The position numbers and the translations under genes were made by a program. Below the pieces are notes generated by a model. That model saw only the letters and a program-made list of their open reading frames with translations, made no database searches and was not told where the DNA came from. Positions 38,147-46,677 of a stretch of DNA of 64,000 nucleotides are shown here, piece after piece. The DNA lies in assembly GCA_041390365.1 (NCBI GenBank), contig JAWKQB010000002.1, forward strand, positions 124,001-188,000, written 5' to 3'. Every line of letters begins with the position of its first letter. The first letter of the stretch is position 1. Origin of the DNA: Syntrophotaleaceae bacterium. Its GTDB lineage: Bacteria > Desulfobacterota > Desulfuromonadia > Desulfuromonadales > Syntrophotaleaceae.

Positions 38147-38758
38147 TTGATCATCAAGCAGGCAGCCTTTGTCAAAAGCGCCACCAAGCCCGGCAATTAC
38201 CCTGAAGAGGGCTTGCCTGAAGTCGCCTTTGCCGGCAGAAGCAATGTGGGAAAGAGTTCGCTGATCAATGTCCTTGTCAATCGACGGGGTCTGGTGAGAA
38301 CATCCTCCACCCCAGGCCGGACCCAACTGCTCAATTTCTTTGTCATCAATGACCGGCTGTTTCTGGTCGACCTGCCGGGTTTCGGATTTGCAAAAGTTCC
38401 TTTGGCCTTGAAAAAAGAGTGGGGGCCCATGGTTCGAACCTATCTCCAGGGCCGTAAAACGCTCAAGGCCCTGGTACTTTTGTTCGATATCCGCAGGGAA
38501 CCCCGTCAGGAGGAGCTTCAGCTGCTCGATTGGCTGGAAGAGTTTCAGGTTCCGACAATTCCGGTCATCACCAAAATAGACAAAGTCCCCCGTACCCAGC
38601 GAGCCAGACAGATCCGTCCGATTCTGGAGGCGACGGGGCTGTCTGGGGACGCCTTTACCCTCTTCTCCGCCGTCTCCAGGGAAGGGCGGGAGGAGATCTG
38701 GCAGCGGATTCAGATGGCGTTGGGGGACGTGGAGCTGGAGAGTTTCCAGGAGGGTTAG
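38147..38758 (+). CDS. engB: ribosome biogenesis GTPase EngB (YihA/YsxC)
   Basis: 203 residues from the TTG at 38147, which has GGAGGAG 7 bases upstream and gives the family N-terminus IIKQAAFVKSAT. An ATG at 38120 is possible but lacks spacing. GTPase motifs: G1 GRSNVGKSS, G2 region TPGRT, G3 DLPGFG, G4 TKID, G5 SAVS. EngB helps assemble the 50S subunit. Codon spacing and length are normal. The upstream frame open to 38012 is not homologous to the family. Confidence 0.95.
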   Translation: MIIKQAAFVKSATKPGNYPEEGLPEVAFAGRSNVGKSSLINVLVNRRGLVRTSSTPGRTQLLNFFVINDRLFLVDLPGFGFAKVPLALKKEWGPMVRTYLQGRKTLKALVLLFDIRREPRQEELQLLDWLEEFQVPTIPVITKIDKVPRTQRARQIRPILEATGLSGDAFTLFSAVSREGREEIWQRIQMALGDVELESFQEG

Positions 38759-38846
38759 GGGGAGGAGTTTTCCCGGCTTTCACCCCATTGTCAAATGATG
38801 GTTCTGCCGCTCAGGCCCATATTCCGCTAAGCTTTCCGGACGATTC

Positions 38847-39461
38847 ATGACTTCTTTTTCCAGAGAGACGACCCGCATCTACCTGGTGAGGCACGGACAG
38901 GTCGAAGGGTCGGAGGAGAAACGCTACAACGGCCAATCCGACGTGCGGCTGACCTCCCTGGGGCTGGCTCAGTTCGGGGCCCTGCAAAAGCGTCTCGAAG
39001 ACAAGCCGATTGCCGCCGTCTACAGCAGCGATCTCTCCCGCTGTCTGGATGGGGCCCGTATCATCTCTAAACCTCACGGTCTGGTTCCGGTTGCTCTGCG
39101 GGCTTTGCGCGAGCTGGACATCGGGCATTGGCAGGGCAAGGCCTGGGACGAACTGAAGCGGCGCTACCCGGAAGAATGGCAGGCGCGGCTGAAGGATATC
39201 GTTCATTATCGGGTGCCGGGCGGGGAGAATCTGATCGACGTGCGCGGCAGGGTCGCTCCGGCCTTGCAGGAACTGGTGGAGCGCCACCGGGGGGAGGAAG
39301 TTGTCGTGGTCGGCCACGGCGGCATCAATCGGATCGTGCTGCTCGAGGCCCTGGCGGCTCCCCTGTCCGCCCTGTTTCGGTTGGAACAGAATTTCGGCTG
39401 TCTCAACATCGTCGACTATCGGCAGGATGGAGGGGCAACGGTTCAATTGGTGAACGGCTAG
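38847..39461 (+). CDS. cobC: histidine phosphatase, alpha-ribazole-5'-phosphate phosphatase type
   Basis: 204 residues. RHG motif (Arg15, His16, Gly17), YNGQSDVRLTSLGLAQ, SDLSRCLDGA, RELDIGHWQGKAWDELKRRYP and the second catalytic His in VVVGHGGINR. The REL-(D/N)-GxWxGK segment is typical of CobC and phosphoglycerate mutase-like phosphatases. The next gene, 66 bp away, is the cobalamin methyltransferase cbiET, so the alpha-ribazole phosphatase role in vitamin B12 lower-ligand assembly is the best guess. The start has only a weak site. Confidence 0.82.
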   Translation: MTSFSRETTRIYLVRHGQVEGSEEKRYNGQSDVRLTSLGLAQFGALQKRLEDKPIAAVYSSDLSRCLDGARIISKPHGLVPVALRALRELDIGHWQGKAWDELKRRYPEEWQARLKDIVHYRVPGGENLIDVRGRVAPALQELVERHRGEEVVVVGHGGINRIVLLEALAAPLSALFRLEQNFGCLNIVDYRQDGGATVQLVNG

Positions 39462-39527
39462 ATTCAGGTCTGAGTCCGAGGACTTCCGGCGACTCTGGGT
39501 GTGCGAAAGAAGAGGTAAGGGCGAGCA

Positions 39528-40739
39528 ATGAAAAAGGTTTTCGTCGTTGGAGCCGGGGTGCAGGGGGAGGAGGGTTTCAGCCGCCGGGCCCTGGAGGTGG
39601 TGCGTTCGAGCGAAGTTCTGTTCGGCAGCCCGCGGCATTTGGAGTTGTTCCCCGATTTTGCCGGAGAAAAGGTGACGATCGGCAACAACCTCGCCGAGGT
39701 TGTCGATCGTCTGAAAAACACCCATCGGCAGGCGGTAGTTCTGGCTTCCGGGGATCCCCTGTTTTTCGGCATCGGCCGCCTGCTGCTGCGCAACTTTTCT
39801 TCGGATGAACTCGAATTCGTGCCGAACGTCAGTTCCGTGCAGTATGCCTTTGCCCGGCTCAAGGAGCCCTGGGACAATGCTGTGTTCGTTTCCGCGGAAG
39901 GACGGGGGGTGGCCGGTGCCGTTGACCAGATCGTGGCCAACGACAAGACCGCGATTCTGACCGATGCGGTCAATACCCCGGCGGCCATCGCGGGAGAACT
40001 TGTTCGACGGGGGCGGGAGGGCTATGCCGCCTACCTGTGTGAAAATCTCGGCACCGACAAGGAGCGCATCGTTTCCACGGATGTGCGCGGATTGACGGGC
40101 ATCACCGCCGCGCCGCTGAACGTGCTGGTGTTCATCAAGGAATACGATGCCGCCGGGGAAGAGTATATTCCCACCCTCGGCATCCCCGATGAGGAATTTT
40201 CCGCCGTGAAAAAACTGATCACCCGGGAGGAAGTCCGGGTGATAACCCTGGCCAAACTGCGTCTGCGGCACGACATGGTTCTCTGGGATATTGGTGCCGG
40301 GTCCGGGTCGGTCAGCATTGAGGCCGACCGGCTACTGCCCAACGGGCGGATTTTCGCCGTTGAGCGCAACCCCCAGTGTCTCGATTTCATCAAGCGGAAC
40401 TTCCGCAAGTTCAATGCGCGTAACGTCGGCCTGGTAACAGGGGAGGCCCCGGCCTGTCTGCAGGATCTCCCTGATCCCGACCGGGTTTTCGTGGGCGGTT
40501 CCGGAGGTCATCTGTGGAGCATTCTCGAGGCGGTGGACGGACGTCTGCCTGCGGGTGGGCGAGTGGTTATCAATGCCATCACCCTCGACACCCTGACATC
40601 CGCCACGGAGTTTTTCGAAAACTCCGGCTACCAGGTGGAAGTCACCAGTGTCAATATCGCCCGCACCAGGCCGTTTACCGATTATAAGATGTTCGAAGCG
40701 TATGATCCGGTGTATATTATCGTCGCCGAAAAAGAGTAA
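39528..40739 (+). CDS. cbiET: precorrin-6Y C5,15-methyltransferase (CbiE-CbiT fusion)
   Basis: 403 residues. The N-terminal half is a CbiE tetrapyrrole methylase (VFVVGAGVQGEEGFSRRALEVVRSSEVLFG; VVLASGDPLFFGIGRLL). The C-terminal half is a CbiT methyltransferase (ITREEVRVITLAKLRLRHDMVLWDIGAGSGSVSIEA; VFVGGSGGHLWSILE). Together they methylate C5 and C15 and decarboxylate the acetate side chain in corrin synthesis. Domain order and length match CobL. Other corrin genes are not in this window, so they lie elsewhere or further away. GGTAAGGGCGAG precedes the ATG. Confidence 0.96.
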   Translation: MKKVFVVGAGVQGEEGFSRRALEVVRSSEVLFGSPRHLELFPDFAGEKVTIGNNLAEVVDRLKNTHRQAVVLASGDPLFFGIGRLLLRNFSSDELEFVPNVSSVQYAFARLKEPWDNAVFVSAEGRGVAGAVDQIVANDKTAILTDAVNTPAAIAGELVRRGREGYAAYLCENLGTDKERIVSTDVRGLTGITAAPLNVLVFIKEYDAAGEEYIPTLGIPDEEFSAVKKLITREEVRVITLAKLRLRHDMVLWDIGAGSGSVSIEADRLLPNGRIFAVERNPQCLDFIKRNFRKFNARNVGLVTGEAPACLQDLPDPDRVFVGGSGGHLWSILEAVDGRLPAGGRVVINAITLDTLTSATEFFENSGYQVEVTSVNIARTRPFTDYKMFEAYDPVYIIVAEKE

Positions 40740-40838
40740 ACATTCCGTTTTGCAGAAATAGCAGTCTCGGTCTTTTCGAACAGTCACCAGTTGGGAGGCG
40801 GTTCAGGGAACCGGTAAGCCTTCAGCAAGGAGGGGGAG

Positions 40839-41897
40839 ATGAACGTACAGGAAATTATGCAAATAATACAGAATGTCGACTTCCGTCTGATCCAGGCAGG
40901 CGTCCTCCTGCTGATCCTGCTGCTCTTCTGGCGGGTCTTTGCGAGGATATCCCGACTCAACAAGGAAGTCGCACGGCTGAACGATCGCCTCGACCGGACC
41001 CGCGAGGATGTCCGGGGCATGAAAAAACCGCTGGTCGAATCGATTGTCCCGGCAGTCGCCGCCTTAGCCGCGGAACCGGCAGCAGCCGAAATGGAAGGCG
41101 GTCCCGTTGAGTCAGAGGAGAGTTTTTCGTTTTCGGCGGACAGTTTCGAACATCTGGAGACGGCCGATGAAGGCGAAGAATCCCCCTTCGACGCCTTCGC
41201 GGAGGATTCCTTTACCTTTGAGGATGAGGAAGAGGCTGATGAAATAGAGAGCCAAGCCTCTGCGGAAGAAGAGGATTCCCGGGACCCTTTTGGAAAGGGG
41301 CCTGAGCAGACGGAATGGGGTACTGTTTCAATGGCAGGATCCCCCTCCGATACGGATGACCTGGAAAGCAGCGAAACCGAATTTGCCGAGGAGGAACCGT
41401 ACGGAGCCACGCCCGAATCTGAGGAGCCTGCCCGCCAGCCCTTCGCCGAGGAAAATTCGGATCCCGATGACTTCACCTTTGGAGAGCCTGCTGCAGAAGA
41501 ACCCGCGCTGGAAGAAGCGGCTGGAGATACATATGAAGAGGAAGAGCCTTTCGGGGAAGAGACCTTTCCGGGAGAGGCCGTGGTCGAAGACTCCCCCCGG
41601 GAGGAGCCCATAGCGGAAAGAACACCGGCAGAGTCTTTCGCCGGTCCGTTGGCCAGCGAAACACCCATGGAACAAGAACCGGCGGGGCAGGATGAAGAGC
41701 CGTCGCAAGCCCCTTCCGCTACTGATGAGCCCAAGGAAGAAGAGCCCGGTATTCTTGCTCTGCCAGCGGATCCTGCAAGGCCCGGCGTCAACTTCGGCCG
41801 CTGTCTGTCCTGCAATTTCAAGCTCGCCTACCCTGCAAGACTTTCTGGGAAAGCGGTGCGCTGCCCGTCCTGCAAGGCCAAGCATGTACTCCCCTGA
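40839..41897 (+). CDS. membrane-anchored acidic protein with C-terminal zinc ribbon
   Basis: 352 residues, no named family. Residues 18-37 are a membrane segment (AGVLLLILLLFWRVFARI). Residues 38-60 are a basic coiled coil (RLNKEVARLNDRLDRTREDV). About 65-300 are extremely acidic low-complexity sequence with repeated EEPxxE/FGEE units, probably disordered. Residues 315-352 form a small zinc ribbon with CLSC and CPSC. The zinc ribbon is like those in GYF/MJ0042-type domains of Deltaproteobacteria. Strong AAGGAGG start. It could be a scaffold on the cytoplasmic face; no function known. The gene after it (41944) may be in the same operon. Confidence 0.75.
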   Translation: MNVQEIMQIIQNVDFRLIQAGVLLLILLLFWRVFARISRLNKEVARLNDRLDRTREDVRGMKKPLVESIVPAVAALAAEPAAAEMEGGPVESEESFSFSADSFEHLETADEGEESPFDAFAEDSFTFEDEEEADEIESQASAEEEDSRDPFGKGPEQTEWGTVSMAGSPSDTDDLESSETEFAEEEPYGATPESEEPARQPFAEENSDPDDFTFGEPAAEEPALEEAAGDTYEEEEPFGEETFPGEAVVEDSPREEPIAERTPAESFAGPLASETPMEQEPAGQDEEPSQAPSATDEPKEEEPGILALPADPARPGVNFGRCLSCNFKLAYPARLSGKAVRCPSCKAKHVLP

Positions 41898-41943
41898 CCG
41901 GGAAAACGGATCGATTGCAATACGGGAAACTGGAGAAAGAAAC

Positions 41944-42279
41944 ATGGAACTGGAAGTTCGTCTGTTCATTTTTGCCGAAGACGGTCAACTTCTTCCCCTG
42001 GACAAGGGGCGTTTTGACCAGGCCGTCGATCGCCAGGCCGCCATGCCGGAATTTTCCGGGCAATGCCTCAAGGTGGCTGGTGCGCTGGTCGATGGAGGAG
42101 AGGTGCAGGATGCCTTCGGGCAATTCGTTTATTTTGACGAAAAGGGTTTTGTCGACGAAGTCAAGCTGATCGAATCCATCCGCTACAGCGACAAAATCAC
42201 CGAAGAAGGTTATCAGAACGAGTTTGTCTGGTCCCCCTCGGAAGAGGATCGGGACAGAATCAGAAAAGCCATCGGCTGA
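41944..42279 (+). CDS. conserved hypothetical protein
   Basis: 111 residues starting MELEVRLFIF, after GAGAAAG. Soluble, acidic, with a beta-alpha mixed pattern: LEVRLFIFAEDGQLLPL, CLKVAGALVDGGEVQDA, FGQFVYFDEKGFVDEV and an ending NEFVWSPSEEDRDRIRKAI. I do not recognise it. It lies 46 bp after the acidic zinc-ribbon gene and 44 bp before the Nudix gene, so it is probably part of a three-gene transcript. Confidence 0.72.
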   Translation: MELEVRLFIFAEDGQLLPLDKGRFDQAVDRQAAMPEFSGQCLKVAGALVDGGEVQDAFGQFVYFDEKGFVDEVKLIESIRYSDKITEEGYQNEFVWSPSEEDRDRIRKAIG

Positions 42280-42323
42280 GTTGACCCCAAGAAGCCGCGA
42301 CTCATCCCAGGGAGATTTTATTG

Positions 42324-43220
42324 ATGGAAAAAACCGACGGCAACAAGGGTTGGAGCCTTTTTACGACGGCTCCCACCAAGCTGGACAAGGAATGGCTCCA
42401 GGGTGATCTGGAGATTCGCATCGATGCCTATCGTGCCCGTTACGAGTGGCCCGATGGTTATCCGCGCAGGGCCCAGGTGGCCGACGAACTTTTACCTTGG
42501 TCGGTCCCCTATTCCGACTACAATCCCCCTTACTATGTCGCACGGACGGTGCTCGACAACGACTGCACCCAAAAACCGGGCGGCTGGGCCGATCCGGAGG
42601 ACGTGTCCAAGGTTGAAAGCTTTCCGGCCGAGTCCTTCGAAGGGACCCTGCAATTTGATGGACAGGGGCGTCCCCTCAATCCCCGCGGCAGATGCGGAAT
42701 GGCCGGCAGGGGTCTGCTCGGCAAGTGGGGGCCGAACTTTGCCGCCGACCCGATCATTACCCGGCTTCACCCCAAATTCGGCGACCTTGAAATGCTCGCC
42801 GTCCAGCGTCGGGACAACGGGCAGTGGGCCATCCCCGGCGGCATGGTGGACAAGGGGGAGGACGTATCCCGGACCTTGGCAAGGGAATTGGCCGAGGAAA
42901 CCGGAGTCACCCTCGACCTGTCCCAGGCGCAGCTGGTCTACCAGGGTTTTGTCGATGATCCCCGCACCACCGATCATGCCTGGATCGAGACGACGGCCAA
43001 GCACCTCCATCTGGACAAGGAGACCGCCGGCAAGCTGGAGCTCGAAGCCGGCAGCGATGCCCTGGCTGTTCATTGGCTGCCGATCACCGAACGCAGTCTG
43101 CACAAGCTCTACGCCAGCCACGGCTATTTCGTGGTCGCCGCCCTGGCCCAGCTCAACCGCCGCCAGCCCGGTCTGCTGCCGGACAGCGCCCTCAAGGCCC
43201 TGGCGGGATTTTTCAAGTAG
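42324..43220 (+). CDS. NUDT9-like Nudix hydrolase (ADP-ribose pyrophosphatase)
   Basis: 298 residues. The Nudix box is complete at about 172-194 (GGMVDKGEDVSRTLARELAE with REL and EE). The N-terminal 150 residues carry GLLGKWGPNFAADPIITR, a stretch that matches animal mitochondrial NUDT9 and TRPM2 NUDT9H domains rather than the usual bacterial ADP-ribose pyrophosphatases. It should split ADP-ribose to AMP and ribose-5-phosphate, clearing toxic free ADP-ribose. The ATG follows GGGAG at 9 bases; a TTG one codon upstream is possible. Confidence 0.88.
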   Translation: MEKTDGNKGWSLFTTAPTKLDKEWLQGDLEIRIDAYRARYEWPDGYPRRAQVADELLPWSVPYSDYNPPYYVARTVLDNDCTQKPGGWADPEDVSKVESFPAESFEGTLQFDGQGRPLNPRGRCGMAGRGLLGKWGPNFAADPIITRLHPKFGDLEMLAVQRRDNGQWAIPGGMVDKGEDVSRTLARELAEETGVTLDLSQAQLVYQGFVDDPRTTDHAWIETTAKHLHLDKETAGKLELEAGSDALAVHWLPITERSLHKLYASHGYFVVAALAQLNRRQPGLLPDSALKALAGFFK

Positions 43221-43285
43221 AAGCCAAAAGCGTAAAAGCCAGGCCTTATTCACAAGCTTTTCACCACACGTTCGCTGCGCTCACT

Positions 43286-43354
43286 AGAGCACACAGAGAT
43301 TACAGAGAAACGTCTTGGTATTCAAAGAATTTCTCTGTGTCCTCTGTGTGCTCT
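43286..43354. repeat. 69-bp palindromic repeat, CACAGAG type
   Basis: AGAGCACACAGAG (43286-43298) is a perfect 13-base reverse complement of CTCTGTGTGCTCT (43342-43354). Inside it ACAGAGAAA (43302-43310) pairs with TTTCTCTGT (43330-43338), leaving a 19-base loop. Such CACAGAGxACACAGAG elements are widespread in genomes of this group. They give spurious translations such as LCVLCVLCG. Confidence 0.8.
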
Positions 43355-43437
43355 GCGGCGAATGCTTTAAATGGCCTTTTGCTTTCCGCAGCGCTGCGCG
43401 AGCACTGCCTTCCATCCTGCACATCGATAGCGACCTC

Positions 43438-44298
43438 ATGTCTTCCTGGTATCTGCTGACTCTCGCTTCCCTGGTTCTGCTCGGCGGACAGCGGTTTCTC
43501 TACAAAGTTGCCGCCGAAGCCGGCTGCAACGCGGCGATGACGACCCTGTCCTTCATGGGATCGGTGGCTCTTTTCAGCTGGATCGCCTATTTCGCAGAGG
43601 GAGCCGTGTTTCTTCAGCCGGGTCCCCTGTTGATCGTGGGTCTCGTCAACAGCGTCGGTTTTCTCGGCAGTTCCCTCGCCTCGATCGAGGCGTTGAAGGA
43701 ATTGCCTGCCAGTGTCGCCTATACCCTGACCCGGCTCAGTACGGTGCTGGTCGTGATCTTTTCTCTCCTCTATTTCGGGGAGCGGCTGAGCACCACCCAA
43801 AGCATCGGCGTGATCCTCGCCCTGGCAGTGCTTCTGCTCTTCGCCGGCAAGTGGGAGGATGGCGGCGAGAGGGCAGGGAACTACCGACGAGGTTTTTTCC
43901 TGGCCATCCTGGCGATATTGGCCGGAGCAGCCGCTTCCATCTCCAGCAAGTTCGCCGCGATGTATGTGGACAAATTCGGCTTCATGGCGGTTTCCTACTC
44001 CTTCGGCGCCCTGTTCTCCATCCTTGCCCGCAAACAGCTGCTGCCGGACAAGCCGGGAGAGCGGACCGGGCCCGCCCTCTGGATCGGACTGGCCATGGGT
44101 ATTACGAATTTCATCGGCTACTATGCCCTGCTCGAAGCTCTGGCCGTGGGCCCTCTGGCGATCATCGCGCCCTTGACCAGCATGCACTTTGTCATTGCCA
44201 TCCTTCTTTCACTCATCATCTACCGGGAGCGGACCTCCTTCCTGCGCCTGGCCGGAATCGGGCTCACCGTGGCGTCCATCCTTCTGATGAAAGCCTGA
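43438..44298 (+). CDS. EamA-family drug/metabolite transporter
   Basis: 286 residues from the ATG at 43438; the open frame upstream runs through the palindromic repeat and is not coding. About ten membrane segments arranged as two EamA repeats. The first holds LVNSVGFLGSSLASIEALKELPASVAYTLTRLSTVLVV, the second FIGYYALLEALAVGPLAIIAPLTSM followed by LLSLIIYRERTS. Inner-membrane exporter or permease of the DMT superfamily; the substrate is unknown. A 375-base region with the nrd promoter follows. Confidence 0.9.
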   Translation: MSSWYLLTLASLVLLGGQRFLYKVAAEAGCNAAMTTLSFMGSVALFSWIAYFAEGAVFLQPGPLLIVGLVNSVGFLGSSLASIEALKELPASVAYTLTRLSTVLVVIFSLLYFGERLSTTQSIGVILALAVLLLFAGKWEDGGERAGNYRRGFFLAILAILAGAAASISSKFAAMYVDKFGFMAVSYSFGALFSILARKQLLPDKPGERTGPALWIGLAMGITNFIGYYALLEALAVGPLAIIAPLTSMHFVIAILLSLIIYRERTSFLRLAGIGLTVASILLMKA

Positions 44299-44442
44299 TT
44301 TCCACTTAATCCTTCCCTGTTCCTCTCTTCTGTCCCCCGGCGAGAAGCCAAGATCGATCCCCTGCATACGGCAGGTTCCTAACCATTCTCGTGCCTTTGA
44401 GGGCTTCGTCCACTGTCAACTCACAGGCTGTTCAGTTTCTGT

Positions 44443-44490
44443 GCACAAGATGTTGTGTAGGTGATCATATTTTTTGTCTATATGTAGTGG
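44443..44490 (+). promoter_or_regulatory. tandem NrdR boxes upstream of nrdD
   Basis: GCACAAGATGTTGTGT (44443-44458) and TGTCTATATGTAGTGG (44475-44490) each match the 16-bp NrdR box (ACACnATATnTTGTGT type) in most positions. They begin exactly 32 bp apart, about three DNA turns, as is normal for paired NrdR boxes. They predict repression of nrdD by NrdR when dATP is plentiful. Confidence 0.75.
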
Positions 44491-44498
44491 ATTTTGCC

Positions 44499-44526
44499 TT
44501 GACTCTGATTGGAGCTGTGTTACAGT
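44499..44526 (+). promoter_or_regulatory. probable nrdD promoter
   Basis: TTGACT (44499-44504), a 16-bp spacer and TACAGT (44521-44526), starting 9 bases after the second NrdR box. A leader of about 140 bases with a CCGGCGA/TCGCCGG inverted repeat (near 44534-44570) follows. Confidence 0.5.
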
Positions 44527-44673
44527 GCGTAAGTCGCCGGCGATGCGTTCCCCCGCTGGAGTCGCCGGTCGTCCTTCTCTGTAATCATTTGAACCAAGCC
44601 GTTTCTCGAGATCCGGTCATTCACCAAGTCGACAGGCTCCTGAACGGGACTATTTTATTTTGGGAGGAAGCAG

Positions 44674-46662
44674 ATGCTGCAGTTCATCCGCAAGCGGGAT
44701 GGCCGACTGGTCCCCTTCGAAGAGGCCAAGATCGCCAGCGCCATCAAGAAGGCAGTGCGCGCAGTCCAGGGCACCGACATGGAGAAGGCGGTCCTGATTG
44801 CCCGGGAGGTGGTCGGAATTCTGGAGGTTATCTACAAGGACGGCCGCGTGCCGACTGTGGAAAACGTCCAGGACCTGGTCGAAAAGATCCTGATTGAAAA
44901 GGGTCACGCCAAAACCGCCAAGGCCTACATCCTTTACCGGCAGCAGCATCAGGCCCTCCGCCAGACCAAGGAGTTTATCCATCAGTCCATCGAGGCGATC
45001 GATTCCTATCTGACCCAGGAGGACTGGCGGGTCAATGAAAACGCCAATATGGGGTACTCCCTCCAGGGTCTCAACAACCACATCGCCGCCAACATCACCA
45101 GCAATTACTGGCTCAACAAGATCTATCCTTCCCCCATCGCCGATGCTCATCGGGACGGAGATTTTCATATCCATGATCTCGGCACCCTGGCCGTCTACTG
45201 CTGTGGCTGGGACCTCAAGGATTTGCTCCTCAAAGGTTTCACCGGCGCCTACGGCAAGATCGAAAGCGGTCCTCCGCGGCATTTCCGCACCGCCCTCGGC
45301 CAGGTGGTGAACTTTTTCTACACATTGCAGGGGGAGGCAGCCGGGGCTCAGGCCTTCGCCAACTTCGATACCCTGCTGGCGCCTTTTATCCGCTACGACA
45401 AGCTGACCTACAGGGAGGTCAAACAGTCGGTGCAGGAATTCATCTTCAACATGAACGTGCCGACGAGGGTCGGTTTCCAGACCCCCTTCACCAACATCAC
45501 CCTCGACATGATGCCACCCCGCAACATGGCCGACGAGGCGGTGATCGTCGGCGGCGAATTGAAGGAGGAGTGCTACGGCGATTTCCAGCCGGAGATGGAC
45601 CTCTTCAACCGCGCCTTCTGCGAAGTGATGATGGCCGGCGACCATTCAGGGCGGATCTTCTCCTTCCCGATACCGACCTACAACATTACCCACGGCTTCG
45701 ACTGGGACAGCCTGCGCTTCCAGCCGATCTGGGAAATGACCGCCAAATACGGCATCCCCTACTTCAGCAATTTCATCAATTCGGACATGGACCCCGAGGA
45801 TGCCCGCTCCATGTGCTGCCGCCTGCGGCTCGACAACCGGGAACTGCGCCGGCGCGGCGGCGGGCTGTTCGGCTCCAATCCCCTGACCGGTTCCATCGGC
45901 GTGGTGACCCTCAATCTGCCCCGGGCGGCCCATCTGGCCGAGGACAGGACCGGCTTCTTCAATCGCATTTCCGAATTGATGCGCATGGCCTACGAATCCT
46001 TGGAGATCAAGCGCAAGCAGCTCGAGCGGCTCACCGAGGAGGGGCTTTACCCCTACAGCCGTTTTTACCTCGCCGGCATTCGCGAGCGCATGGGCGAGTT
46101 CTGGGCCAACCATTTTTCCACCATCGGTCTGATCGGCATGAACGAAGCCTGCCAGAACCTGATCGGAGTCGGTATCGACACCGAGGAGGGCAAGTCCCTG
46201 GCGGTGGAAACCCTCAATTTCATGCGGCTGCAGCTCGAAGCCTTCCAGGAGGAGACGGGCCACCTCTACAACCTGGAGGCCACCCCGGCCGAAGGGACCA
46301 GCTTCCGCCTCGCCGACCGCGACCGTAAGAGGTATCCCGAGATTATCACCAGCGGCACGGAAAACGCCTTTTACACCAACTCGACCCAGTTGCCCGTCGG
46401 CTCCACCGACGACATCTTCGAGGCCCTCAGCCATCAGGATGCCCTGCAGACCCTTTATACCGGCGGCACCGTTTTCCACGGCTTCCTCGGCGAGCGGCTC
46501 GACGACTGGCGCAGCGCGCGGCTGCTGGTGCAGCGCATCGCCGAAAATTTCCATCTGCCGTACTTTACCATCAGCCCGACGTTTACCATCTGTCCGGTGC
46601 ATGGCTACATCGCCGGGGAGCATTTTTCCTGCCCTCATCATCAGGACGAAAACGCGGCCTAA
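44674..46662 (+). CDS. nrdD: anaerobic ribonucleoside-triphosphate reductase, catalytic part without glycyl-radical domain
   Basis: 662 residues. An N-terminal ATP-cone (FIRKRDGRLVPFEEAKIASAIKKAV) senses allosteric nucleotides. The barrel follows with SMCCRLRLDNRELRRRGGGLFGSNPLTGSIGVVTLNLPR, containing the active-site Cys pair region. It reduces ribonucleotides to deoxyribonucleotides using formate as reductant. The chain ends at GEHFSCPHHQDENAA, inside the zinc knuckle (C-P-x-C), so the conserved glycyl-radical motif RVxGYxxP is missing. That motif is encoded in the next, separate small gene. GGGAGG start; behind NrdR boxes. Confidence 0.96.
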   Translation: MLQFIRKRDGRLVPFEEAKIASAIKKAVRAVQGTDMEKAVLIAREVVGILEVIYKDGRVPTVENVQDLVEKILIEKGHAKTAKAYILYRQQHQALRQTKEFIHQSIEAIDSYLTQEDWRVNENANMGYSLQGLNNHIAANITSNYWLNKIYPSPIADAHRDGDFHIHDLGTLAVYCCGWDLKDLLLKGFTGAYGKIESGPPRHFRTALGQVVNFFYTLQGEAAGAQAFANFDTLLAPFIRYDKLTYREVKQSVQEFIFNMNVPTRVGFQTPFTNITLDMMPPRNMADEAVIVGGELKEECYGDFQPEMDLFNRAFCEVMMAGDHSGRIFSFPIPTYNITHGFDWDSLRFQPIWEMTAKYGIPYFSNFINSDMDPEDARSMCCRLRLDNRELRRRGGGLFGSNPLTGSIGVVTLNLPRAAHLAEDRTGFFNRISELMRMAYESLEIKRKQLERLTEEGLYPYSRFYLAGIRERMGEFWANHFSTIGLIGMNEACQNLIGVGIDTEEGKSLAVETLNFMRLQLEAFQEETGHLYNLEATPAEGTSFRLADRDRKRYPEIITSGTENAFYTNSTQLPVGSTDDIFEALSHQDALQTLYTGGTVFHGFLGERLDDWRSARLLVQRIAENFHLPYFTISPTFTICPVHGYIAGEHFSCPHHQDENAA

Positions 46663-46677
46663 ACAAGGAGACTGTTC

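Noticed and set aside
40784..41821. Minus-strand open frame rich in Ser and Gly opposite the acidic protein
   Set aside because: The Ser-rich translation is the reverse complement of GAA/GAG codons in the acidic region.
43315..43437. N-terminal extension of the EamA protein (LCVLCVLCG)
   Set aside because: It translates the palindromic CACAGAG repeat. The protein starts at 43438.
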